Part shown: one piece after another, positions 27,571 to 39,468 of the stretch | How the letters are laid out: each line of letters starts with the position of its first letter | Numbering within the stretch: position 1 is the stretch's first letter | From: Hylemonella sp. | GTDB taxonomy: Bacteria > Pseudomonadota > Gammaproteobacteria > Burkholderiales > Burkholderiaceae_C | Assembly (NCBI GenBank): GCA_030680575.1 | Contig: JAUXVI010000054.1 | Location: 62,001-126,000 of the forward strand | Length of the DNA: 64,000 nt | Reading direction: 5' to 3' | Position numbers and translations under genes: made by a program | The notes under the pieces: model-generated | Seen by the model: the letters and a program-made list of their open reading frames with translations, nothing else | What the model was told of the DNA's origin: nothing | The model's database searches: none

Positions 27571-28800
27571 TTGAAAACCATACGTAAATCTGCCAAGCTG
27601 TCCAACGTGCTCTATGACATTCGCGGCCCCATCATGGATGCGGCCAAGCAAATGGAGGAAGAGGGGCAGAAGATCATCAAGCTCAATATTGGGAACTTGG
27701 CGGCTTTCGGTTTTGACGCGCCGGAGGAAATCCAGCAGGACATGATCCGCAACCTGCCCAATTCGGCCGGTTACTCCGACAGCAAGGGCATCTTCGGCGC
27801 GCGCAAGGCGGTGATGCACTATACCCAGCAGCAGGGTATGAAGGGTGTGACGCTGGACGACATCTACCTGGGCAATGGCGCCAGCGATCTGATCGTCATG
27901 GCCACCAATGCGCTGCTCGATGAGGGCGACGAGCTGCTGCTGCCGGCCCCCGACTATCCGCTGTGGACGGCAGCCACCAGCCTCTCGGGGGGTACGCCGG
28001 TGCACTACCTGTGCAACGAAGAGAACGACTGGATGCCGGACCTGAACGACATCCGCAGCAAGATCACGCCGCGCACCAAGGGCATCGTGGTCATCAACCC
28101 GAACAATCCGACCGGCGCCCTGTATTCCGAAGAACTGCTCAAGGGCATTGTCGATATCGCGCGCGAACATGGCCTGGTGATCCTGGCTGATGAGGTGTAT
28201 GACAAGGTGCTCTACGACGGCGAGCACCACGTTGCGCTGGGCAGCCTGTCGGAAGACGTGCTGACGCTGACCTTCAATTCCCTCAGCAAGTCCTACCGTT
28301 CCTGCGGTTACCGGGCCGGCTGGATGGTGATCTCGGGCGACAAACGGGGCGCACAGGACTACATCGAAGGCCTGAACATGCTGGCCAATATGCGACTGTG
28401 TGCCAATGTCCCGGGGCAATGGGCGGTGCAGACGGCGCTGGGGGGCTACCAGAGCATCAACGACCTGGTGAAGGAGGGCGGACGGCTGCGCCGTCAGCGC
28501 GACCTGGCGTATGAGCTCATCACGGCCATTCCGGGGGTGACGTGTGTCAAGCCCAAGGCGTCGCTGTACATGTTTCCCCGGCTGGACCCCAAGGTCTACC
28601 CGATCGAGGACGACCGCCAGTTCTTCCTCGAACTGTTGCGCGAGACCCGCGTGATGCTGGTGCAGGGCAGCGGCTTCAACTGGCCCCAGCCGGATCATTT
28701 CCGCATCGTGTTCCTGCCGTATGAAGACGATTTGCGCGAGGCCATTGGCCGCGTGGCCAAATTCCTTGAAAACTACCGAAAGCGCCACGCGCGCACCTAA
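27571..28800 (+). CDS. alaA: Pyridoxal-phosphate aminotransferase, alanine transaminase AlaA type
   Basis: This 409-residue class I aminotransferase makes alanine from pyruvate and glutamate in its best-known relatives. The PLP lysine lies in FNSLSKSYRSCGYRAGW, with NPNNPTGALYSEE and LADEVYDKVLYDG upstream of it. The start is a TTG (27571) directly after CGGAGGG, which is the strongest Shine-Dalgarno nearby and reads MKTIRKSAKLSNVLYDIRGP. It is followed after 40 bases by hom, an arrangement common in Burkholderiales, so alaA-hom-thrC may be one operon. Confidence 0.93.
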   Translation: MKTIRKSAKLSNVLYDIRGPIMDAAKQMEEEGQKIIKLNIGNLAAFGFDAPEEIQQDMIRNLPNSAGYSDSKGIFGARKAVMHYTQQQGMKGVTLDDIYLGNGASDLIVMATNALLDEGDELLLPAPDYPLWTAATSLSGGTPVHYLCNEENDWMPDLNDIRSKITPRTKGIVVINPNNPTGALYSEELLKGIVDIAREHGLVILADEVYDKVLYDGEHHVALGSLSEDVLTLTFNSLSKSYRSCGYRAGWMVISGDKRGAQDYIEGLNMLANMRLCANVPGQWAVQTALGGYQSINDLVKEGGRLRRQRDLAYELITAIPGVTCVKPKASLYMFPRLDPKVYPIEDDRQFFLELLRETRVMLVQGSGFNWPQPDHFRIVFLPYEDDLREAIGRVAKFLENYRKRHART

Positions 28801-28840
28801 TTTTGAAGACAGCGCGACAGCGCCAAAAACTGAGTCAAAG

Positions 28841-30178
28841 ATGAAAGCAATACAAGTAGGCCTGTTGGGCATCGGCACCGTGGGTTCGGGTACCTTCAAC
28901 GTGCTCAAGCGCAACCAGGAAGAAATCAAGCGCCGCGCCGGTCGCGGCATCGAAATCACCATGGTCGCTGACCTCGATGTGGCTCGCGCCCAGAGCATCG
29001 TCGGCCCGGACGTGAAGGTGGTGAGCGACGCCCGCGCCATCATTGCCAACCCCGACATCGACATCGTGGTCGAGCTCATCGGCGGTTACGGCATTGCCAA
29101 GCAGCTGGTGATGGAAGCCATTGCCGCTGGCAAGCACGTGGTCACCGCCAACAAGGCGCTCTTGGCCGTGCACGGCACCGAGATCTTCGCCGCAGCCTCC
29201 GCCAAGGGCGTGATGGTCGCGTTCGAAGCAGCCGTGGCTGGTGGCATTCCAATCATCAAGGCGCTGCGCGAGGGCCTGACCGCCAACCGCATCCAGTGGA
29301 TCGCCGGCATCATCAACGGCACCACCAACTTCATCCTGTCCGAGATGCGCGACAAGGGCCTGGACTTCGACGTGGTGCTGAAAGAGGCGCAGCGCCTGGG
29401 TTATGCCGAGGCCGACCCGACCTTTGACATCGAGGGTGTGGACGCCGCGCACAAGGTCACCATCATGTCGGCCATTGCCTTCGGCATTCCGGTGCAGTTC
29501 GACAAGGCCTATGTGGAAGGCATCACCAAACTGGACGCGCAGGACATCCGTTACGCCGAGCAACTGGGCTACCGCATCAAGCTGCTGGGCGTCACCAAGC
29601 GTACGGCCAAGGGCATCGAGTTGCGCGTGCACCCGAGCCTGGTGCCGAGCAAGCGCCTGATTGCCAACGTCGAAGGCGCCATGAACGCGGTGGTGGTGAA
29701 TGGCGACGCTGTCGGCACCACGCTCTACTACGGCAAGGGCGCCGGCGCCGAGCCGACCGCCAGCGCTGTGATTGCCGACCTGGTCGACATCACGCGCCTG
29801 CACACCGCCGACCCGCAGAACCGCGTGCCGCACCTGGCCTTCCAGCCCAACACGCTCGACCAGGCCATGAGCAACCTGCCCGTGCTGCCCATGAGCGAGG
29901 TGGTGACGAGCTACTACCTGCGCCTGCGCGTGGCCGACGAGGCCGGTGTGCTGGCCAAGGTCACCGGCATCCTGGCCGAGGCCGGCATCAGCATCGACGC
30001 CGTACTGCAGCGCGAGGCCGACGAGGTGGGCGGCGAGGGCGCGACCTCGACCGATCTCATCATCCTGACGCACGATGCGCGCGAAGGCACCATGAATGAT
30101 GCGCTGGCCAAGCTGCAGGCGCTGCCGACGGTGCTGGCACCGATCGTGCGCATCCGCAAGGAAGAGTTGGCCGGATGA
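28841..30178 (+). CDS. hom: Homoserine dehydrogenase
   Basis: This 445-residue enzyme reduces aspartate semialdehyde to homoserine with NAD(P)H. It shows the N-terminal Rossmann motif VGLLGIGTVGSGTFNVL, the catalytic domain (GGIPIIKALREGLTANRI, GIINGTTNFILSEM) and a C-terminal ACT domain for threonine feedback (about residues 350-440, YYLRLRVADEAGVLAKVTGI). I use ATG 28841; longer frames start inside alaA. The stop overlaps the thrC start by four bases. Confidence 0.97.
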   Translation: MKAIQVGLLGIGTVGSGTFNVLKRNQEEIKRRAGRGIEITMVADLDVARAQSIVGPDVKVVSDARAIIANPDIDIVVELIGGYGIAKQLVMEAIAAGKHVVTANKALLAVHGTEIFAAASAKGVMVAFEAAVAGGIPIIKALREGLTANRIQWIAGIINGTTNFILSEMRDKGLDFDVVLKEAQRLGYAEADPTFDIEGVDAAHKVTIMSAIAFGIPVQFDKAYVEGITKLDAQDIRYAEQLGYRIKLLGVTKRTAKGIELRVHPSLVPSKRLIANVEGAMNAVVVNGDAVGTTLYYGKGAGAEPTASAVIADLVDITRLHTADPQNRVPHLAFQPNTLDQAMSNLPVLPMSEVVTSYYLRLRVADEAGVLAKVTGILAEAGISIDAVLQREADEVGGEGATSTDLIILTHDAREGTMNDALAKLQALPTVLAPIVRIRKEELAG

Positions 30179-31590
30179 AGTACCTCAGCACCCGCGGCCA
30201 TGCCGACCGCAAGCGTTTCTGCGAAATCCTGCTCGAAGGCCTGGCGCCCGATGGCGGCCTGTACCTGCCCGAGTCCTACCCGCAGGTGGACGATGCCACG
30301 CTGACCAAGTGGCGCAGCCTGCCGTATGCCGATCTGGCGTTCGAGATCCTGTCGCTTTATATCGACGACATCCCGGCCGACGACCTGCGCGCCATCTGCC
30401 GCAAGACCTACACCGAGGCAGTGTTCGGCACGAAAGAAATCGTGCCATTGCGCCAACTGGAAAACGGCCTGTACCTGGAAGCCCTGTCCAACGGCCCGAC
30501 GTTGGCTTTCAAGGACATGGCGATGCAGTTGCTGGGCAACTTGTTCGAGTACGAGTTGGCCCGCCGCGGCGAGCAGCTCAACATCCTGGGTGCCACCAGT
30601 GGCGACACCGGCAGCGCGGCCGAATACGCCATGCGCGGCAAGCAGGGCGTGCGCGTTTTCATGACCAGCCCGTTTGGCCGCATGAGCCCGTTCCAGCAGG
30701 CGCAGATGTTCAGCCTGCAGGACGCCAACATCCACAACCTGGCAGTCAAGGGCGTGTTCGACGACTGTCAGGACATCGTCAAGGCCGTCTCCAACGACCT
30801 GGACTTCAAGCGCAAGTACAAGATCGGCACCGTCAACTCCATCAACTGGGCGCGCCTGGTGGCGCAGGTGGTGTACTACTTCGCCGGTTACTTCCAGGCC
30901 ACCAAGAACAACAGCGAGCGCGTCAGCTTCACCGTGCCGTCCGGCAACTTCGGCAACGTCTGTGCCGGCCACGTGGCGCGCATGATGGGCCTGCCGATCG
31001 ACACGCTGGTGGTGGCCACCAACGAGAACGACGTGCTCGACGAGTTCTTCCGCACCGGCGTCTACCGCGTGCGTGGCAGTGCCGACACGCACGAGACTTC
31101 CAGCCCGTCCATGGACATCTCCAAGGCCTCGAACTTCGAGCGTTTTGTGTTCGACCTGCTGGGCCGCGACGGCGCCAAGACCAAGGCCTTGTTCGGCGAG
31201 CAACTGGGCAAAACCGGTCAGTTCGACCTGAGCCAGGACCCGGCCTTCGCCCAGGCGCGTCAGCGTTATGGTTTCTCCAGCGGCAAGAGCACCCATGCCA
31301 ACCGCTTGGCTACCATCAAGGACACGTTCGAGCGTTTCGGCGGCATGATCGATACCCATACCGCTGACGGCCTGAAGGTGGCGCGCGAGCACCTGAGCGC
31401 CGGCGTGCCGATGATCGTGCTGGAGACGGCGCTGCCGATCAAGTTTGCTTCAACCATCGTCGAGGCGCTGGGACGCGAGCCGGACCGGCCAGCCAAGTTC
31501 GAGGGCATTGAAAACCTGCCCAAGCGCGTGACGGTGCTCGAGGCGGACGTGCAGGCCGTCAAGGCCTACATTGTCGCCCATTGCAATTAA
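30175..31590 (+). CDS. thrC: Threonine synthase
   Basis: This 471-residue PLP enzyme converts O-phosphohomoserine to threonine. It has the typical start MKYLSTRGHADRKRFCEILL, the PLP-lysine segment GPTLAFKDMAMQLLG and the phosphate-binding glycine loop GATSGDTGSAAEYA. The ATG overlaps the hom stop (ATGA), so translation is coupled. It ends next to a consensus copy of the dispersed two-hairpin element. Confidence 0.97.
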   Translation: MKYLSTRGHADRKRFCEILLEGLAPDGGLYLPESYPQVDDATLTKWRSLPYADLAFEILSLYIDDIPADDLRAICRKTYTEAVFGTKEIVPLRQLENGLYLEALSNGPTLAFKDMAMQLLGNLFEYELARRGEQLNILGATSGDTGSAAEYAMRGKQGVRVFMTSPFGRMSPFQQAQMFSLQDANIHNLAVKGVFDDCQDIVKAVSNDLDFKRKYKIGTVNSINWARLVAQVVYYFAGYFQATKNNSERVSFTVPSGNFGNVCAGHVARMMGLPIDTLVVATNENDVLDEFFRTGVYRVRGSADTHETSSPSMDISKASNFERFVFDLLGRDGAKTKALFGEQLGKTGQFDLSQDPAFAQARQRYGFSSGKSTHANRLATIKDTFERFGGMIDTHTADGLKVAREHLSAGVPMIVLETALPIKFASTIVEALGREPDRPAKFEGIENLPKRVTVLEADVQAVKAYIVAHCN

Positions 31591-31594
31591 AATA

Positions 31595-31643
31595 GGGCTC
31601 TAGCCCTTGTGGAATAAGCGTGACCAGCTATCAAAAACATAGC
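31595..31643 (+). repeat. 49-bp two-hairpin dispersed element, best-preserved copy
   Basis: The element runs from GGGCTCTAGCCC (31595-31606) to GCTATCAAAAACATAGC (31627-31643). It lies five bases after the thrC stop and 17 bases before mobB, in the only gap between those genes. From memory this version is close to the sequence widespread in Comamonadaceae; I cannot verify that here. Confidence 0.8.
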
Positions 31644-31660
31644 TTTCTGAAGGTGGCCGC

Positions 31661-32197
31661 ATGAAGGTCATCGGCTTTGCCGGCTATTCCGGCTCGGGCA
31701 AGACCACGCTGGTCGAGCGCCTGATTCCCGAGCTCAAGCTGCGCGGACAGCGGGTTTCCGTGGTCAAGCACGCGCACCACAGCTTCGACATCGACCACCC
31801 GGGCAAGGACAGCTGGCGCCATCGCGAGGCCGGCGCCTTCGAGGTGGTGATCGCCTCCGACCGGCGCATGGCGCTGATGCGCGAATTCGAGCAATCGACC
31901 GAGCTCTCGGTGCACCAGTTGATTGCCGAGCTGGATGAGCGCGTGGACTGGGTGCTGGTCGAAGGTTACAAGAACAGTGACCTGCTCAAGATCGAAGTTT
32001 GGCGCGCATCCACCGGCAAGCCGGTGCGTTACCCGGACGACGATTTCATCGCCGCCATAACCACCGACTCGCCCGACCAGTTGCCGCAGCCCACCGGGCT
32101 CGACGTGCTCGACCTCAACGATGCCGAAGCCGTGACCGACTGGCTGCTTCAGCACGCCGAGCGTTTTGACTACAGTCCCGAGTTGTACGCCGTATGA
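31661..32197 (+). CDS. mobB: Molybdopterin-guanine dinucleotide biosynthesis adaptor MobB
   Basis: This 178-residue P-loop protein has Walker A GFAGYSGSGKTTLVERL at residues 5-21, then VVKHAHHSFDIDHPGKDSWR and VLVEGYKNSDLLKIEV, all typical of MobB. It binds GTP and assists MobA in attaching GMP to the molybdenum cofactor. Its stop overlaps moeA by four bases, opening the mobB-moeA-moaD-moaE operon. Confidence 0.95.
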   Translation: MKVIGFAGYSGSGKTTLVERLIPELKLRGQRVSVVKHAHHSFDIDHPGKDSWRHREAGAFEVVIASDRRMALMREFEQSTELSVHQLIAELDERVDWVLVEGYKNSDLLKIEVWRASTGKPVRYPDDDFIAAITTDSPDQLPQPTGLDVLDLNDAEAVTDWLLQHAERFDYSPELYAV

Positions 32198-33459
32198 ATG
32201 CCCCACGCCCTCCCTTGAAAGCGCTGGACGAGGCCCTGGCCGAGCTGCTGGCCCATGCCCAGCCGCTGCCTGGTATTGAAGACATCAGCACTTTTGACGG
32301 CGACGGCCGCGTGCTGGCGCGCGACATCGTCTCCGCTCTGCACGTGCCGCCGCAGGACAACAGCTCGATGGACGGCTACGCCGTGTGCTGCGCCGACGTG
32401 CGCGAGGCCGGTGTCGTGCTGCCGGTGTCGCAGCGCATCCCGGCCGGTGCCAGCGGTGCGCCGCTGCAGCCCGGCAGCGTGGCGCGCATCTTCACCGGCG
32501 CGCCGGTGCCGGCGGGGGCCGACGCCATCGTCATGCAGGAAGAGTGTGAGGCGGTGGGCGAGGGCAGTGTGCGCGTCAATGCCGTTCCCCAAAATGGCCA
32601 GTGGATCCGCCGCGCCGGCGAAGACGTCACTCGCGGTGCCGTGGTGCTATCAAAAGGGGAGCGCCTGGCGCCGTCTTCATTGGGTCTGGCGGCCAGTATT
32701 GGCATGAGCACGCTGCCGGTGGTGCGCCGCCCGCGTGTGGCGCTGTTCTCTACCGGCGACGAGCTGGTGATGCCGGGCGACATCGCGCCCGAGCACATGC
32801 CGCCCGGTGCCATCTACAACTCCAACCGCTTCTTCCTGCGTGCGCTGCTGCAACGCCTGGGCTGCGACGTCACCGACTACGGCATCGTGCCCGACCAGCG
32901 CGACGCCACCCTGGATGCCCTGCGCGACGCCGCGCAGCAGCACGACCTGATCCTCACCAGCGGCGGTGTCTCGGTGGGCGAGGAAGACCACATCAAGCCA
33001 GCCGTGCAGCAGCTGGGCGAGCTCGACCTCTGGCAGATCGCCATCAAGCCCGGCAAACCGTTTGCGTACGGCAAGATCTACCGCGATCAAGGTGCTGGGG
33101 CGCGCAGTGCGCAAGACGCCTGCCACTTCGCCGGCCTGCCGGGCAACCCGGTGTCCAGCTTCATCACCTTCCTGGTGCTGGTGCGTCCCTTCCTGCTCAA
33201 GCTGCAGGGCGTGGCGGACGTGGCGCCCGTGAGCGTGGCGCTGCCGGCGCATTTCGACTGGCCGCGTGCCGACAAGCGCCGCGAGTTCCTGCGCGTGCGC
33301 CGCAATGCGGCCGGCGGGCTGGAGCTGTTCCCCAACCAGAGCTCGGGCGTGCTGACCTCGGCCGTCTGGGGCGACGGTGTGGTGGACAACCCGGCTGGCC
33401 AGACCATTGCCAAAGGCGATACCGTGCAGTTCATTTCCTTTGCGGAGCTGATGGGATGA
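32194..33459 (+). CDS. moeA: Molybdopterin molybdenumtransferase MoeA
   Basis: This 421-residue enzyme inserts molybdate into adenylated molybdopterin. Domain order is MoeA N-terminal (QDNSSMDGYAVCCADV, IFTGAPVPAGADAIVMQEEC), the MoCF-binding domain (LFSTGDELVMPG, LILTSGGVSVGEEDHIKPA) and the C-terminal beta domain. It overlaps mobB and moaD by four bases each, so the four genes are translationally coupled. Confidence 0.96.
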   Translation: MNAPRPPLKALDEALAELLAHAQPLPGIEDISTFDGDGRVLARDIVSALHVPPQDNSSMDGYAVCCADVREAGVVLPVSQRIPAGASGAPLQPGSVARIFTGAPVPAGADAIVMQEECEAVGEGSVRVNAVPQNGQWIRRAGEDVTRGAVVLSKGERLAPSSLGLAASIGMSTLPVVRRPRVALFSTGDELVMPGDIAPEHMPPGAIYNSNRFFLRALLQRLGCDVTDYGIVPDQRDATLDALRDAAQQHDLILTSGGVSVGEEDHIKPAVQQLGELDLWQIAIKPGKPFAYGKIYRDQGAGARSAQDACHFAGLPGNPVSSFITFLVLVRPFLLKLQGVADVAPVSVALPAHFDWPRADKRREFLRVRRNAAGGLELFPNQSSGVLTSAVWGDGVVDNPAGQTIAKGDTVQFISFAELMG

Positions 33460-33707
33460 AAGTCAACGTCAAATACTTCGCCTCCATCCGCGAGAGCATC
33501 GGTACCGGCAGCGAACCGCTCGACACCACGGCTGCCACGCTGGGCGCGCTGCGCGACGAACTGATCGCCCGCGGTGGCGCCCATGCTGAGAGCCTGGCAC
33601 GCGGCCGCGCGGTACGCGTGGCGTTGAACCAGGTGATGAGTGATGAGGCCACGCCCTTGACCGAGGGTGCCGAAATCGCCTTCTTTCCGCCGGTGACAGG
33701 AGGCTGA
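33456..33707 (+). CDS. moaD: Molybdopterin synthase small subunit MoaD
   Basis: This 83-residue ubiquitin-like protein starts MKVNVKYFASIRESIGTG and ends in the essential double glycine (FPPVTGG) that carries the thiocarboxylate sulfur. The ATG overlaps the moeA stop by four bases, and moaE starts one base after its stop. It donates sulfur in the MoaD-MoaE complex, which converts cyclic pyranopterin monophosphate to molybdopterin. Confidence 0.95.
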   Translation: MKVNVKYFASIRESIGTGSEPLDTTAATLGALRDELIARGGAHAESLARGRAVRVALNQVMSDEATPLTEGAEIAFFPPVTGG

Positions 33708-33708
33708 C

Positions 33709-34188
33709 ATGGCCAACCGCGTCTCGATCCAGACCGAAGACTTCGACGTCGGCGCCGAGATCGCGGCCCTGCGTGCACAGGACAAGCGCGTCGGCGCCGT
33801 CTGCACGTTCATCGGCACCGTGCGCGACCGCAATGACGGTTCGTCCGTCAGCGCCATGGAGCTGGAACACTACCCCGGCATGACGGAGAAATCGATCGAG
33901 GACATGATCGATGCAGCTTTCAAGCGCTTCGACATCTACGCCGCCCGCGTCATCCACCGCATCGGCCCCCTGCAGCCGCTGGACCAGATCGTGCTGGTGG
34001 CCGTGACCTCGGCCCACCGCGGCGAGAGCTTCCAGGCCTGCGAGTTCCTGATGGACTACCTCAAGACCCAGGCGCCGTTCTGGAAGAAGGAACAGACGCC
34101 CGAGGGCGCACGCTGGGTCGATGCCCGCGTCAGCGACGACAAGGCGCTGGCTAAGTGGGGCATCTCTTCTGGCAACTCGGCGGTCTAG
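33709..34188 (+). CDS. moaE: Molybdopterin synthase catalytic subunit MoaE
   Basis: This 159-residue protein shows the MoaE core GAVCTFIGTVRDRNDG, MELEHYPGMTEKSIEDMID, RVIHRIGPLQPLDQIVLVAV and AHRGESFQACEFLMDYLKTQ followed by the catalytic lysines in PFWKKEQTPEG. It ends the molybdenum-cofactor operon; a large palindromic element begins 14 bases after its stop. Confidence 0.97.
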   Translation: MANRVSIQTEDFDVGAEIAALRAQDKRVGAVCTFIGTVRDRNDGSSVSAMELEHYPGMTEKSIEDMIDAAFKRFDIYAARVIHRIGPLQPLDQIVLVAVTSAHRGESFQACEFLMDYLKTQAPFWKKEQTPEGARWVDARVSDDKALAKWGISSGNSAV

Positions 34189-34201
34189 TTTCTGAAGTCA
34201 G

Positions 34202-34622
34202 GCTGGCGCCACTCGGGCTTGGTTGGCACGCCGGGTGAGCGGGATACCCAGACTCCGGCGCACGCTCGCGGTGGATGACCTTGGCGCTTTACCATCTCTG
34301 CGTCAACACCACATTTTGCACTTGAACGGGTGGGCGATCGCGAATGGCGCCTGCGTCTGGGTACGCCCACTCACCCAGCTTGAACCGCGTGGTGGGTGCG
34401 CCAGGGAAGTCCGAATTCATCGCTGCTCCAACCTGGCTGGCATGAGCCGGGTGCTTGGGGACGTCCGGGCGCAGGCGCCATTCGCGGTTGCCCATCTTTC
34501 TGCTTGCTGGCACCGTCTTGATGCGATGATGGGCGCGCGCCTGCACCTGGGCCCGCGAGCGTGCGCCGGAGAACGGATCTCCCCAAGCGCCCAGCGTGCC
34601 AAGCTACTGGCGAGGCGCCAGC
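34202..34622. repeat. 421-bp imperfect palindromic element between moaE and clpB
   Basis: The two halves are diverged inverted copies of one about 210-bp sequence, centred at 34412. The ends GCTGGCGCC (34202-34210) and GGCGCCAGC (34614-34622) are exact inverses. A 19-bp perfect pair lies at 34253-34271 and 34553-34571, and a 25-bp pair with two mismatches lies at 34331-34355 and 34470-34494. All pairs share the same centre, so this is one structure. No target-site duplication or transposase gene is visible. Confidence 0.7.
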
Positions 34623-34690
34623 TGAATCGGTCCCGAACCAGCCGATCAACGCTGATTTGATGTTCATCAAGAACGTTTTCGGCCCCATCC

Positions 34691-34718
34691 CTTGAAATTC
34701 AGGGCAGGCACCCAAAGC
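34691..34718 (+). promoter_or_regulatory. Possible heat-shock (sigma-32) promoter of clpB
   Basis: CTTGAAA (34691-34697) matches the sigma-32 -35 consensus, and after 13 bases CCCAAAGC is a partial match to the CCCCATNT -10. The clpB start is 22 bases further on. The -10 match is imperfect, so this is a candidate. Confidence 0.45.
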
Positions 34719-34740
34719 TGCAGTGCAATCGGAGGATTTC

Positions 34741-37338
<2,598 letters not shown>

Positions 37339-37376
37339 GTGCCAGCGGCCGGGTGACCGGTTGCAGGGGAAAGAAG

Positions 37377-37410
37377 AACCCCGCCTCTTGCGTGAGCAGA
37401 AGGTGGGGTT
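37377..37410 (+). terminator. clpB terminator
   Basis: AACCCCGCCT pairs with AGGTGGGGTT (one G-T pair), followed by TTCTTATTT. A related hairpin, with its loop in inverted orientation, lies at 40934-40964. Confidence 0.85.
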
Positions 37411-37448
37411 TTCTTATTTAGAGGATGGAATTCGCCAAATCGCAGCCT

Positions 37449-38333
37449 TCATTCCTGAAATAGATCCGCCATTTGCGACCGCAGCCAGCGGTTTGCCGGA
37501 TCGTGCTGGTAGCGCTCGTGCCAGTGCTGCTTGATCATGAAGCTCGGGAAAGCGATGGGCGGCGCCAGCAGCTTCACTTGCGCAATGCGCACCAGCGTCT
37601 GGGCCACGCGCACGGGCACGGTGGCCACCAGGTCCGTGTTGGCCAGCAGGTTGCCCAGGCCCGGCAGGGTGGGCAGGGAGAGGGCAATCTTCCGCTGGAT
37701 GCCCTTGCGCGTGAGCGTCTTCTCGATCAGGTCCTGCCCGGTGCCCGCGGCAGTGACGACGACATGGCTCTCGCGCTTGTAGAGGTTTTCCGTCATGCGC
37801 GTGCCGATGCGCGGATGCGTCTTGCGCACGACGCAGGCGAAGTTCTGCTGGAACAGGTTCTGCTGGAAGAAGCCGGCGTCCAGCTCCGGCATGAAGCCCA
37901 CCGCCAGGTCCGAGTCGCCGGATTCCAGCAGGCTCGCCGTGTCCGGCGTGATGCGCAAAATTTCAATCTGCACCGACGGCGCCCGTTCGCTGACGCGGTT
38001 GATCAGCGAGGGCAGGAACTCCAGGTGACTGAAGTCCGTCATGCTGATGCGGAACTGTCGCTCCGAAAGCGCCGGCTCGAACACCACCTGTTGCCGCGTG
38101 GCGGCCTGCAGGATCTGCAGCGCCTGGCGCAGCGGCTTGACCAGTTCCTTGGCATGCGGGGTGGGCTCCATGCCTTTGGAGGTGCGCACGAACAACGGGT
38201 CGTTGAACTGCTGGCGCAGGCGGCCCAGGGCCAGGCTGACGGAGGTCTGGGGCAGGTCCAGGTTCTGCCCTGCGCGGGTGACGCTCTTGGTCTTGTAGAT
38301 CTCGTCGAAGATGGTTAGCAGCCGCATATCCAT
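37449..38333 (-). CDS. LysR-family transcriptional regulator
   Basis: This 294-residue regulator has the N-terminal winged helix-turn-helix (LLTIFDEIYKTKSVTRAGQN, SVSLALGRLRQQFNDPLFVR) and a C-terminal effector-binding domain (from about residue 90). It is divergent from the Bug-type binding protein and FAD oxidoreductase genes with a 154-base gap, so it probably senses their substrate or product. The effector is unknown. It lies within the segment flanked by clpB-tail repeats. Confidence 0.92.
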   Translation of the reverse strand: MDMRLLTIFDEIYKTKSVTRAGQNLDLPQTSVSLALGRLRQQFNDPLFVRTSKGMEPTPHAKELVKPLRQALQILQAATRQQVVFEPALSERQFRISMTDFSHLEFLPSLINRVSERAPSVQIEILRITPDTASLLESGDSDLAVGFMPELDAGFFQQNLFQQNFACVVRKTHPRIGTRMTENLYKRESHVVVTAAGTGQDLIEKTLTRKGIQRKIALSLPTLPGLGNLLANTDLVATVPVRVAQTLVRIAQVKLLAPPIAFPSFMIKQHWHERYQHDPANRWLRSQMADLFQE

Positions 38334-38487
38334 TATTCAAATTCCTGCTGATGTCTATTCTGATTATGCGATGGACGCAATAGTGGTCTGCGATTAATCT
38401 TGCGTTCGCTGTGCCGTGCGCACAGTCGCTGCCCCGTGGCGGCTTCCAGATGCAAGAACCACCCGTTGGGTGAACAAGGAGATTTTC

Positions 38488-39468
38488 ATGCCTGTCCATC
38501 TGCAAAAACGTGCCTGGCTCAGTGCCCTGGCCTTGCTCGGTCTGCTTGCCAGTACGCCGCACGCATGGGCAGACACCTGGCCGAGCAAGCCGGTGCACTT
38601 GCTGGTCGGTTTCCCCGGTGGCTCTACGCCGGACGGCGCGGCGCGTGCCATTGCCGAGCCGCTGTCCAAGGCGCTGGGGCAGCCGGTGATCGTCGAGAAC
38701 AAGGTGGGTTCTTCGGGCAACATCGCCACCGCCCAGATCGCCAAGGCGACCGACGACCACACGCTGGGCATCGTCATCAACGGCAACCTGACCTCGGCCA
38801 AGATGTTGTTCCCCCAGTTGCCTTATGACCCGGCACGCGACTTCACCTTTCTGACTTTGGTCGGTACGGCGCCACTGGTGCTGGTGGTGCAACCTGATGC
38901 ACCCAGCGGCAAGGCCTTCTTCGATGCGGCGGCCGCGGCCGGTGACAAGTGGAACTACGGCTCGGTCGGCACCGGCTCGGTGGCGCACCTGGGCATGGAG
39001 TTGCTGAAGGCCCGTGTGCCTGGTCTCGCCGCGGTGCACGTGCCTTACCAGGGCAACCCCTTCGTCGTGACGGGCCTGCTGGGCAAGCAGATCGAGATGG
39101 CGCTCATGCCGCCCGGTATTGCGCAGCCGCAGATCAAGGCGGGCAAGCTCAAGGCCATTGGCGTCACCAGTAGCCGCAGCACGTTGGCACCCGACATTCC
39201 GCCGCTGAGCGACGCCGGCGTGAAGGACTTCCAGCTGGAGGTGTGGACGGCGCTGGTGGGACCGGCCAAGCTCAGCAAGGCGGCGCAGGACCGTCTGGCC
39301 ATCGTGCTGCCAGCTGTGCTGCAGGAAGCTGGCGTGCGCCAGAAGCTGTTCAGCCAGGGCTGGCAGGCGCCGGCCACGGCCTCATCCGTTGCACTGAAGT
39401 CGCGCGTCCAGGACGAGGCGAAGATCATGCAGAACATCATCACCAGCCGCAGGATCAAGATCGAATGA
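38488..39468 (+). CDS. Bug/TctC family periplasmic solute-binding protein
   Basis: This 326-residue protein has a signal peptide (hydrophobic core ALALLGLLAS, cleavage near AWA-D at 29-30) and the Bug-family start DTWPSKPVHLLVGFPGGSTP. Bug receptors bind small carboxylates with very high affinity; no TctA/TctB membrane partners are encoded nearby, so it is an orphan receptor as is common in Burkholderiales. AAGGAG precedes the chosen ATG at 38488. It overlaps the FAD oxidoreductase by four bases, implying a shared substrate. Confidence 0.93.
   Translation: MPVHLQKRAWLSALALLGLLASTPHAWADTWPSKPVHLLVGFPGGSTPDGAARAIAEPLSKALGQPVIVENKVGSSGNIATAQIAKATDDHTLGIVINGNLTSAKMLFPQLPYDPARDFTFLTLVGTAPLVLVVQPDAPSGKAFFDAAAAAGDKWNYGSVGTGSVAHLGMELLKARVPGLAAVHVPYQGNPFVVTGLLGKQIEMALMPPGIAQPQIKAGKLKAIGVTSSRSTLAPDIPPLSDAGVKDFQLEVWTALVGPAKLSKAAQDRLAIVLPAVLQEAGVRQKLFSQGWQAPATASSVALKSRVQDEAKIMQNIITSRRIKIE

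Noticed and set aside
32646-32655. GCTATCAAAA inside moeA as another copy of the dispersed element
   Set aside because: Only ten bases match; there is no TAGC partner and no GGGCT hairpin, and the residues there fit the ordinary MoeA sequence.
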